A DNA stretch of 5,519 nt from an uncultured Collinsella sp. Its GTDB lineage: Bacteria > Actinomycetota > Coriobacteriia > Coriobacteriales > Coriobacteriaceae. Under the pieces are notes generated by a model. It was not told the DNA's origin and ran no database searches. It worked only from the letters and a program-made list of their open reading frames with translations. Below, piece after piece: positions 1-5,188 of the stretch. The position numbers were made by a program, and so were the translations under genes. The DNA lies in assembly GCA_902495945.1 (NCBI GenBank), contig CABUZD010000120.1, positions 1 to 5,519 of the forward strand. The letters are read 5' to 3'. Position 1 is the stretch's first letter, and each line of letters begins with the position of its first letter.

Positions 1-81
1 AAGCAGCACAACCAGCACCACCCCACCAGCAACACCTAACCGCCAGCGCAAAGGCGGCGTCATATCCCCAGCACGACCCAA
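1..81 (-). CDS. N-terminal fragment of a membrane-anchored or exported protein
   Basis: Reading leftward, the frame opens after an in-frame TAG and runs off the window edge. There are two possible starts. TTG at 81 has AGGGG six bases upstream, good Shine-Dalgarno spacing. ATG at 63 has only a GGGG ending two bases before it, which is too close. From the ATG the protein reads MTPPLRWRLGVAGGVVLVVL: a short basic stretch, then a Gly/Ala/Val/Leu hydrophobic run, the pattern of a signal peptide or first transmembrane helix. The family cannot be decided from about 27 residues. Lipoprotein signal peptidase (lspA) is one candidate because ileS-lspA neighbours are common in bacteria and its first helix looks similar, but the diagnostic residues lie outside the window. 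A terminator separates it from ileS, so it probably has its own promoter. The best -10 seen is TATAAG at 139-134, without a convincing -35. Confidence 0.45.
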   Translation of the reverse strand, partial: MGRAGDMTPPLRWRLGVAGGVVLVVLL

Positions 82-193
82 AGAAATCCCCTACCCTCAA
101 GAACATCGAATTCCGTTTAACACAAGTAAACATCTTATATTGCCACAAGCAGAGCGCACGACATATCCACCAACGCAAGCGAAATAACCAGCT

Positions 194-234
194 AAAAAAA
201 CGAAAGCGGCATTCCGAAAAACAGAATGCCGCTT
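194..234 (-). terminator. intrinsic terminator downstream of ileS
   Basis: On the minus strand an 11-bp perfect stem, AAGCGGCATTC (234-224) with GAATGCCGCTT (214-204), encloses a 9-nt loop. It is followed by TCG and seven T residues (200-194). This is a textbook Rho-independent terminator, about 70 bases past the ileS stop, and it should end the ileS transcript before the next gene. Confidence 0.88.
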
Positions 235-252
235 GGACGTGACAAAAGTTGA

Positions 253-299
253 CGTTGGGGACGTTCTTGTTTGACAGTCGTTTAAGAACGTCCCCAACG
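253..299. repeat. perfect 16-bp palindromic repeat with GGGGAC core (REP-like)
   Basis: CGTTGGGGACGTTCTT (253-268) and AAGAACGTCCCCAACG (284-299) are exact reverse complements around a 15-nt loop. The element begins one base after the ileS stop codon on the minus strand. Only a short, displaced T run (TTTT at 247-244) follows it, so it makes a poor terminator on its own, and a proper terminator lies further on. Its GGGGAC core recurs in the hairpin at 4685-4725. This suggests a dispersed REP-type sequence rather than a gene-specific structure. Copy number cannot be seen from this window. Confidence 0.8.
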
Positions 300-300
300 G

Positions 301-3105
301 TTAGTTCAGCGCATCAGCGCAGCGTTTACAGATATGCGCGTGGCCGTTGTACTCGCCGACGGTGGTGCGGTAGTTCCAGCAACGGTCGCAGCACTCGCCC
401 TCGGCAGCCTCGATAGCAACGGAGAGCTCCTCGCCCTGGGTCAGCTCAACATCGGAGACGATGTAGAACTCGGCCAGGTCGACAGCCTTGTCGCCGGTCA
501 GCAGCGCGTACATCTCGGCGGGAACGACCGCCTTGACGCGAACCTGCTGGCTCTTGGTGAAGGTGCCGGCAGAGCGGGCATCCTCAAGGGACTTGGTCAC
601 GGCGCTACGGAGTTCGAGCGAAGCCTCGAGCACACCCTCAAACTCATTGGCCTCGTCGACCGTGATGGGCGACTTGTACCAATCGAGCAGCGCGGCGTAC
701 TTCTGGTGATCGACGCAGCCGGCGGGCGCATAGGCCATGGCCTCATCGACCGTGTAGGACAGGATCGGCTGCAGGTCGCGCATGAGCATCGAGAAGAGCT
801 CGGCCAGCACGGTCTGGGCGCTGCGGCGCTCGAGCGAGCCGGGCTTGTCGCAGTACAGACGGTCCTTCAGGGCGTCGAGATACACGTTGGAAAGCTCGGT
901 AACCACAAAGTCGTAGAGCGCACGGTAGGCGCGCGGGAACTCATAGCTGGCGTAGGCGTCGTCGACCTCGGCCTGGACCTGGGTCAGACGGGCAACCATA
1001 AGCTTGTCGAGCGGCAGCAAGTCGGCAAAGGCGACGCCGTCGGTCTCGGGCTCAAACTGACCCTCGAGCTCGGAGAGCAGGAAGCGCAGCGTGTTGCGGA
1101 AACGACGGTAGGCATCGGACGTACGAGCGAGAATCTCGTGGTCGATGGACACGTCGGAGCTGGTATCGACGGAGGCAACCCACAGGCGGATGATGTCGGC
1201 GCCCATCTCGTCGCAGACCTTGTTGGGGTCGATGACGTTGCCGAGCGACTTGGACATCTTGCGGCCCTGGCCATCGAGCGTGAAGCCCTGAGAGACGACC
1301 GCCTTGTACGGAGCATGGCCGTTGGCACCCACCGAGGTGAGCAGCGAGCTCTGGAACCAACCGCGGTGCTGGTCGGAGCCCTCGAGGTACACATCCGCCG
1401 GATACTCCAGCTCGGGACGGTACTCGCAGACGGCCTTCCAGGAGACGCCGGAATCCCACCACACGTCGAGGATGTCCTTATCGGCCTTGAGGTGATGGCC
1501 GCCGCACTTGGGGCAGACGCAGGCCTCGCCCAGGTAGCTCTCGGGAGCGTCGGTGAACCAGGCGTCGGAGCCCTTCACGTGGAAGAGCTTGATGACGGCG
1601 TCGAGCGTGGCGTCGTTCATGACCTTCTCGCCGCAGTCGGCACAGGTGTAGCTGGGGATAGGCACGCCCCAGTTGCGCTGACGGCTGATGCACCAGTCGG
1701 GACGCTGCTCGACCATGGCGCCGATGCGGTTGGCGGCGTGAGCCGGATACCACTTGACGTTCTCGCGGACCTCTTTGCCAGCCTGCTCGCGCAAACCGGT
1801 CTTGTCCATCGAGACAAACCACTGGTCGGTAGCACGGAAGAGCACCGGGTGCTTGCAACGCCAGCAGTGCGGATAGCTGTGCGTGATCTTCTTCTCGAGG
1901 ACTAGGGTACCGCGCTCGCGCAGGAACTCGATGATGTGCGGGTTGGCCTCATCGGTGTCCATACCGCTGAAGGGGCCACCGGTGCCAAACTCCTCGCCGG
2001 TGTAGAACTTGCCGTCGTCATCGACCGGCATGCAGATGTCGGTGATGCCCTCCTTGAGGCAGGCAAAGTAGTCGTCGACGCCGTGGCCGGGCGAGTTGTG
2101 GACAATACCGGTACCGTCATCGACACCGACGTAATCGGCCAGCAGCGCCACGCCCTCGACACCGTCAAAGATCGGCTGCTTGTAGTGGATGTGGTGGAAG
2201 GTCTCGGCGGGAACCACATAGGGCTTGCCGTCGACCATAACCGGAGTGTACTCCCAGCCAAACTCCTCGCAGCACTTGGGAGCCAGGTCCTCGAGCATGA
2301 CCTCGGCGCGGCCGTCGTGCTCAACGGCGACGTAGGCGGCGCCGGGCTTGAGGGAAACTGCCTGGTCGGAGGGGATGGTCCACGGCGTGGTCGTCCAGAT
2401 GATAAAGTCGACCGGGCCGTCGAAGTTCTCGAGGCCGGCGGGCTTGGAGGTCATCTCAAAGCGCACGAAGATGGACGGGCTCGTCTCATCGGAGTACTCG
2501 ATCTCAGCCTCGGCCAGCGCGGTGTGGCAGTGCTTGCACCAGTGAACCGGCTTGTGGCCGCGATAAATCATGCCCTTGTCGAACATGGCCTTGAAGACCT
2601 CGATGTCGGCGGCGTCATGCTGGTGATAGAGCGTCAGATACGGGTTGTCCCAATCGCCGAGCACGCCCAGGCGACGGAAGCCGGCCTTCTGCAGCTCGAT
2701 GTTCTCGACAGCGAACTTATTGCAAAGCTCGCGGATCTTAGCCGTGGAGGTCTGGTTGAACTTCTCGGTGCCGAGCTTCTCCTCGACCTTGTGCTCGATC
2801 GGCTGACCGTGGCAGTCCCAACCGGGGACATAAGGAACCTCATAGCCCTGCATCATCCAGTAGCGGTTGATCATGTCCTTGGAGATCTTGTTCATGGCAT
2901 GGCCGATGTGGATCGGGCCGTTGGCGTACGGAGGGCCGTCGTGCAGCACGAACTTCTTATGCCCCTCGTTCTTCTTTAGAACTTGCTCGTAGACCTTGTT
3001 GTCCTGCCAGTCCTTGAGTCGCTTGGGCTCGGACTTGGAAAGACCGGCACGCATGGGAAATCCGGTTTTGGGCAGATTCATCGTCTGCTTGTACTCGTTT
3101 GCCAC
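301..3105 (-). CDS. ileS: isoleucyl-tRNA synthetase (IleRS), complete
   Basis: Cytosolic class Ia aminoacyl-tRNA synthetase that charges tRNA-Ile with isoleucine and hydrolyses mischarged Val-tRNA-Ile. The 934 residues match the usual bacterial length (E. coli about 938). In order: N-terminal MNLPKTGFPMRA (9-20); HIGH ATP-binding motif at 66-69 in GPIHIGHA; a Cys pair at 190/193 that may bind zinc with C414/C417; the CP1 editing domain, roughly 195-400, with TTTPWT (238-243) and H336...D345 in HNSPGHGVDD; WCISRQRNWG (471-480); a second Cys set C488/C491 and C531/C534; GSDQHRGW (576-583); KMSKS at 616-620; an anticodon-binding helical domain; and a C-terminal zinc finger C906-x2-C909...C926-x2-C929, as in bacterial-type IleRS. 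The start is GTG at 3105: the IleRS-like sequence begins there and AAAGGGG lies four bases upstream. The frame is open back to a TTG at 3150, but that codon sits in the T run of the leader terminator. It is the only gene between its leader and its terminator, and is controlled by the T-box upstream. Confidence 0.98.
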   Translation of the reverse strand: MANEYKQTMNLPKTGFPMRAGLSKSEPKRLKDWQDNKVYEQVLKKNEGHKKFVLHDGPPYANGPIHIGHAMNKISKDMINRYWMMQGYEVPYVPGWDCHGQPIEHKVEEKLGTEKFNQTSTAKIRELCNKFAVENIELQKAGFRRLGVLGDWDNPYLTLYHQHDAADIEVFKAMFDKGMIYRGHKPVHWCKHCHTALAEAEIEYSDETSPSIFVRFEMTSKPAGLENFDGPVDFIIWTTTPWTIPSDQAVSLKPGAAYVAVEHDGRAEVMLEDLAPKCCEEFGWEYTPVMVDGKPYVVPAETFHHIHYKQPIFDGVEGVALLADYVGVDDGTGIVHNSPGHGVDDYFACLKEGITDICMPVDDDGKFYTGEEFGTGGPFSGMDTDEANPHIIEFLRERGTLVLEKKITHSYPHCWRCKHPVLFRATDQWFVSMDKTGLREQAGKEVRENVKWYPAHAANRIGAMVEQRPDWCISRQRNWGVPIPSYTCADCGEKVMNDATLDAVIKLFHVKGSDAWFTDAPESYLGEACVCPKCGGHHLKADKDILDVWWDSGVSWKAVCEYRPELEYPADVYLEGSDQHRGWFQSSLLTSVGANGHAPYKAVVSQGFTLDGQGRKMSKSLGNVIDPNKVCDEMGADIIRLWVASVDTSSDVSIDHEILARTSDAYRRFRNTLRFLLSELEGQFEPETDGVAFADLLPLDKLMVARLTQVQAEVDDAYASYEFPRAYRALYDFVVTELSNVYLDALKDRLYCDKPGSLERRSAQTVLAELFSMLMRDLQPILSYTVDEAMAYAPAGCVDHQKYAALLDWYKSPITVDEANEFEGVLEASLELRSAVTKSLEDARSAGTFTKSQQVRVKAVVPAEMYALLTGDKAVDLAEFYIVSDVELTQGEELSVAIEAAEGECCDRCWNYRTTVGEYNGHAHICKRCADALN

Positions 3106-3117
3106 GGTACCCCTTTC
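3106..3117 (-). promoter_or_regulatory. ribosome binding site that fixes the ileS GTG start
   Basis: Minus-strand GAAAGGGG followed by TACC and GTG. The AAAGGGG (3116-3110) is the only Shine-Dalgarno near the conserved IleRS N-terminus, so it selects the GTG at 3105. A small GGGCG/CGCCC hairpin (3138-3125) sits just upstream. Confidence 0.75.
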
Positions 3118-3148
3118 ATGTCGTGGGCGCGCACGCCCTCTGGGCACC

Positions 3149-3185
3149 AAAAAAGCGCCCGTCCCTACAAGCTGGGACGAAGCGC
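3149..3185 (-). terminator. T-box attenuator (intrinsic terminator) of the ileS leader
   Basis: On the minus strand GCGCTTCGTCCC (3185-3174) pairs with GGGACGGGCGC (3165-3155) across an 8-nt loop AGCTTGTA. One T is bulged and there is one G-T wobble. Six T residues follow (3154-3149). The 5' arm and loop contain CTTCGT and CCCAGCTT, which are the 3' strands of the alternative antiterminator, so the two folds exclude each other. Confidence 0.88.
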
Positions 3186-3237
3186 CACAAAAACAGGCAG
3201 TCTGCCCGTAAAAGCTCTTCGCTTAACCACCCAGCTT
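3169..3237 (-). promoter_or_regulatory. T-box antiterminator element with unusual bulge
   Basis: Helix A1 is AAGCTGGG (3237-3230) with CCCAGCTT (3176-3169), 8 perfect bp. Next comes a 7-nt bulge TGGTTAA (3229-3223). Helix A2 is GCGAAG (3222-3217) with CTTCGT (3182-3177), 6 bp including one G-T. The TGGT of the bulge complements an ACCA tRNA end, as expected for tRNA-Ile with discriminator A. The canonical bulge is TGGNACC; here ACC is replaced by TAA. The loop closed by A2 holds an extra hairpin, CGGGCA/TGCCTG, followed by five T (3208-3189). Confidence 0.82.
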
Positions 3238-3462
3238 AGATGCCCTCGCCCGCGTATTCGCGCGCTCGCATCCGTTACTCGGCTGGCCTGTATCGACGGC
3301 CATCTCGGCGATGTCTACTAAGACGAACCTGCGCGGCACGTCCGTTGGGATCGCAGCTCCGGGGTGATTTTCATCGGTCGCATGCACGGGTTCTCAGCGC
3401 TCCCCGCTCTCTGTGGCATGCGGACGGCCGACTACTCGTCCCCATCAACGCTTATGCGGAGT

Positions 3463-3471
3463 ATGCTAGCA
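3463..3471 (-). promoter_or_regulatory. candidate extended -10 promoter for the ileS leader
   Basis: Minus-strand TGCTAGCAT is an extended -10 (TGn followed by TAGCAT, 4 of 6 to consensus). It would start transcription near 3456, a few bases before stem I of the T-box. The -35 at 17-bp spacing (TTTTTC) is poor. A TATAAA at 3511-3506, giving a start near 3499, is the alternative. Position relative to stem I favours the first. Confidence 0.35.
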
Positions 3472-3592
3472 CGTTCCGCGCCGACGAAAAACCCTCAACA
3501 CTGGTTTTATACGTTCGAAATTTCTCGCGGCTGTGGACCTTCTCTTGGAGCAAAATACCTGAAAGCACTTTATCGAACGAAAGAAGGTTGCT

Positions 3593-4675
3593 ATGCGCAC
3601 GATTGGAATGAGCGACTACACCGTTGGCGAGGATTGCTTTGACGAGCTGCCCACCGCACTGGCGGAGTACGGAGCGACCAAGGTCGCGATCATCGGTGGC
3701 AAGCGGGCACTGGCCGCAGCACTTCCCGGTATCGAAGCTGCGCTAGCGGGTACCGACGTCGAGATTCTGGAGACGCGCGTCTACGGCACCAACAGTACGC
3801 GTGCCAATATCGCCAAGGTCGTGAACTCCCCTGCCTGCCAGGAAGCTGACGTGCTTATCGCATGCGGCGGCGGCAAGGCGCTCGACACCGTGAAGACCGC
3901 AGCTATCGAGCTCAAGAAGATCGTCTTTACGGTCCCGACGATCTGTTCCAACTGCTCCGCCGCGACCGCTATTGCTGTCGTGTACAACGACGACGGCTCG
4001 CTCGAGGGCTATTCGTACCCCAACCGACCGGCGCACATCTTCATCAACCCCAAGATCATCGCCGAGGCACCGGCAGAGTATTTCTGGGCCGGCGTAGGCG
4101 ATGCCCTGTCTAAGCAGCCAGAGGTCGAGTACGCCACGAGCGCCGGTAATTTGGAGCACACCGCCGGTCTTGGCCTGGCGCTTGCCCGCACCTGCTCCGA
4201 GCCGCTGTTTACCTATGGCGTCCAGGGTCTTGAGGACGTGCGCCAGGACCTGTCGAGCGAGGCCGTCAAGCAAATCGCACTCGATATCGTGGTCAATACG
4301 GGCTATGTCTCGAACCTGACCAACCAAAACGATTACTACTACAACTCGAGCGTGGCACACGCGTTCTACAACGCCACCTGCAGCATTCCGCGTGAGGGCA
4401 CCTACCTGCACGGCGAGGTCGTGAGCCTGGGCGTGCTCGTGTTGTTCGCCTACACGGGTAACACCGAGAACCTTAAGCGCTACGCTGCCTTTAACAAGCA
4501 GATGGGGCTGCCCGTGACGCTTGAGCAGGTCGGGCTTTCCGAGTCCGATATCCCGGCCCTGTGCGAGTACGCGCACGCCACCAACGAGTGGAAGCAGGGA
4601 AACCCTGAGCCCTTCACCGACGAGAAGTTCGCCGCCGCCATCAAGGCCGCCAACGCCTACGGCCACACGCTCTAG
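3593..4675 (+). CDS. iron-containing alcohol dehydrogenase family protein (GldA/HcxA-like)
   Basis: A 360-residue cytosolic NAD(P)-dependent oxidoreductase of the group III/glycerol dehydrogenase fold, full length for the family. An N-terminal Rossmann-like half contains VAIIGGKRAL (31-40) and the nucleotide-binding GGGKALDTVK (92-101), then VPTICSNCSAATA (114-126). The C-terminal helical half supplies three metal ligands: D170 in GVGDALSK, H256 in SVAHAFYN and H273 in YLHGEVV. Glycerol dehydrogenase (GldA) has an Asp in STDAPTS that contacts glycerol. The equivalent position here is C121, as recalled for E. coli hydroxycarboxylate dehydrogenase HcxA (YbdH), so a hydroxy-acid or other substrate is more likely than glycerol; this is inference. 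The ATG at 3593 is chosen because AAGAAGG (3581-3587) lies five bases upstream. The ATG five codons later lacks a comparable site. It is a single-gene unit divergent from ileS, ending just before a strong terminator. No convincing promoter is seen. CGTTCGA (3512-3518) and its inverse TCGAACG (3573-3579) upstream could be operator half-sites. Confidence 0.9.
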   Translation: MRTIGMSDYTVGEDCFDELPTALAEYGATKVAIIGGKRALAAALPGIEAALAGTDVEILETRVYGTNSTRANIAKVVNSPACQEADVLIACGGGKALDTVKTAAIELKKIVFTVPTICSNCSAATAIAVVYNDDGSLEGYSYPNRPAHIFINPKIIAEAPAEYFWAGVGDALSKQPEVEYATSAGNLEHTAGLGLALARTCSEPLFTYGVQGLEDVRQDLSSEAVKQIALDIVVNTGYVSNLTNQNDYYYNSSVAHAFYNATCSIPREGTYLHGEVVSLGVLVLFAYTGNTENLKRYAAFNKQMGLPVTLEQVGLSESDIPALCEYAHATNEWKQGNPEPFTDEKFAAAIKAANAYGHTL

Positions 4676-4684
4676 GACTGGCCC

Positions 4685-4727
4685 AAAACCACCACAAAGG
4701 GGACAGGCACCTTTGTGGTGGTTTTTT
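4685..4727 (+). terminator. intrinsic terminator of the dehydrogenase gene, carrying a GGGGACAGGCACC motif
   Basis: AAAACCACCACAAAGG (4685-4700) pairs perfectly with CCTTTGTGGTGGTTTT (4710-4725) around a 9-nt loop. Six T (4722-4727) overlap the end of the stem. It begins nine bases after the dehydrogenase stop. The A-run on the 5' side means it could also act on the minus strand. The central GGGGACAGGCACC shares its GGGGAC core with the palindrome at 253-299, so this terminator may have been made by insertion or co-option of a dispersed repeat. Confidence 0.9.
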
Positions 4728-4746
4728 ATTGCTCCAGCATTCAGTT

Positions 4747-4794
4747 CGTACTCGAACCCGATTCTTTACGAGAAAGGGTTCGGGTACGTTTTTT
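4747..4794 (+). terminator. second, tandem intrinsic terminator
   Basis: CGTACTCGAACCC (4747-4759) pairs with GGGTTCGGGTACG (4776-4788) over 13 positions with one T-G wobble. Inside, TTCT/AGAA can extend the helix. Six T follow (4789-4794). Only 19 bases separate it from the preceding terminator and no gene lies between, so it is a backup terminator or the end of a lost gene. Confidence 0.85.
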
Positions 4795-4851
4795 GTTTAT
4801 CGGTAATTCTGCGGAAGGACTACTCGGAACGGTAAACAGGAACGAACAGAA

Positions 4852-4887
4852 GCAGGGTATCATCGTGGTGATGGTATCCTGCCTTTT
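4852..4887 (+). terminator. long hairpin with short T run, probable terminator
   Basis: GCAGGGTATCATC (4852-4864) pairs with GATGGTATCCTGC (4870-4882) over 13 positions with two G-T wobbles and a 5-nt loop. C and TTTT (4884-4887) follow. No coding sequence precedes it closely, so it may be left over from a displaced gene or be part of an imported element. Confidence 0.5.
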
Positions 4888-4956
4888 GCTTTGCGGAACC
4901 AAGGTCGCTTTATGCGAACTTAATCGCCACTTATATGGCGCATTGATGGCAATTGC

Positions 4957-5084
4957 TGCGTACGTGCGTACCGGGAGCCTGTACACCTCTGGCAAGGCGT
5001 AACACGCTAGACTTTGTTCCAAAGTCCGCGTGCTAAGGGGGCAGGGCCCTTAGAATTCCTGTGGAGTGTGTACGCGCATACGCA
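4957..5084. repeat. imperfect inverted repeat flanking the oriT-like hairpins
   Basis: TGCGTACGTGCGTAC (4957-4971) and GTACGCGCATACGCA (5070-5084) are inverted copies with 13 of 15 positions matching. A further GCTG (4955-4958) and CAGC (5091-5094) lie nearby in inverse orientation. The 98 bases between the arms hold two further hairpins. This could be the outer stem of a structured RNA or part of a transfer origin. Confidence 0.5.
5003..5053. other. oriT-like inverted repeat and nic-like sequence (possible transfer origin)
   Basis: CACGC-TA-GACTTTG (5003-5016), loop TTC, then CAAAGTC-C-GCGTG (5020-5032) form 12 bp interrupted by one small internal asymmetry. Immediately after comes CTAAGGG (5033-5039), loop, CCCTTAG (5047-5053). 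An inverted repeat with a tiny loop directly followed by a TAAG...CCCT sequence is how MOBQ-type relaxase origins (RSF1010 family) are arranged. No T run follows, so termination is not the explanation. The assignment is inference from layout only; no relaxase gene is in the window. Confidence 0.35.
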
Positions 5085-5188
5085 GGAAAACAGCAAATTA
5101 CGCTATATCAGGGCGTTCTTTCATTGGAACGTATGGTATACACGGCTTAGTTCAACAAATAAGAATTTATATATAAAGGAGAATATTG

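Larger units (their letters stand above)
3149..3449 (-). promoter_or_regulatory. T-box riboswitch leader (tRNA-Ile sensing) controlling ileS
   Basis: Reading the minus strand, stem I has its base at GTTG (3449-3446) near CCCAAC, an AGTA S-turn motif (3436-3433), helix GTCGG (3432-3428) with CCGAT (3377-3373), and helix GCATGC (3421-3416) with GCATGC (3385-3380). Above these are the conserved AGAGAG bulge (3412-3407) and an apical hairpin CGGG/CCCG with GCTGAGA in its loop. The 3' side of the specifier loop reads GAAAATCACCCCGGAGC, which places ATC (3368-3366, Ile) in the specifier position. A stem III-like hairpin GATGC/GCATC (3272-3268 with 3243-3239) precedes the antiterminator. Known mechanism: the specifier reads the tRNA anticodon, and an uncharged 3' end binds the antiterminator bulge and prevents termination. 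The layout indicates transcriptional attenuation, not the translational type found in many actinobacterial ileS leaders. Confidence 0.93.
4728..5188. other. gene-free, hairpin-rich intergenic region
   Basis: About 460 bases without a credible gene: open frames here have neither protein-like composition nor suitable ribosome binding sites. Contents in order: tandem terminator (4747-4794); a weak GTTTATCG/CGGTAAAC pair (4795-4802, 4830-4837); a long hairpin (4852-4882); CGCCA/TGGCG (4925-4940); the inverted repeat 4957-4971/5070-5084 enclosing an oriT-like hairpin pair (5003-5053); CGTTC/GAACG (5114-5131); then an AT-rich stretch ending in the Shine-Dalgarno of the last gene. No tRNA, rRNA or CRISPR pattern was seen. 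Confidence 0.6.

Noticed and set aside
97..297. 66-codon minus-strand frame downstream of ileS
   Set aside because: It runs through both the palindromic repeat and the terminator hairpin, so the space is explained by structure, and its composition is not protein-like.
334..1905. Long plus-strand open frame (523 codons) opposite ileS
   Set aside because: It is antisense to the IleRS catalytic and anticodon-binding domains, has a Val/Leu/Gly/Asp-rich composition typical of the reverse strand of GC-rich genes, and shows no family motif.
1936..2979. Plus-strand open frame (347 codons) opposite the N-terminal half of ileS
   Set aside because: Mirror image of a GC-rich gene. The encoded sequence is low-complexity Val/Asp/Gly/Leu with no recognisable domain.
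3106..3150. Upstream TTG start for ileS adding 15 residues
   Set aside because: The TTG lies in the T run of the leader terminator, the added residues are Arg-rich and unlike IleRS, and the Shine-Dalgarno AAAGGGG would fall inside the coding region.
3240..3642. Plus-strand small frames in the ileS-dehydrogenase gap
   Set aside because: They overlap the T-box leader, whose paired elements on the minus strand explain the sequence, and have no Shine-Dalgarno.
3743..4666. Minus-strand open frame (307 codons) opposite the dehydrogenase
   Set aside because: Antisense shadow of a well-supported enzyme with intact catalytic motifs; no ribosome binding site or domain.
4715..5022. Overlapping ~95-codon frames on both strands in the last intergenic region
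   Set aside because: They cross two hairpins, lack Shine-Dalgarno sites and show no recognisable motif.
5003..5053. Interpretation of the hairpin pair as a tRNA or as another terminator
   Set aside because: There is no T-loop or acceptor pattern of a tRNA and no T run after either hairpin.
5130..5175. Promoter for the peptidase E-like gene (TATACA at 5137-5142, TATATATA near 5170)
   Set aside because: No acceptable -35 at 16-18 bp from TATACA, and the TATATATA overlaps the Shine-Dalgarno region too closely to serve as a -10.
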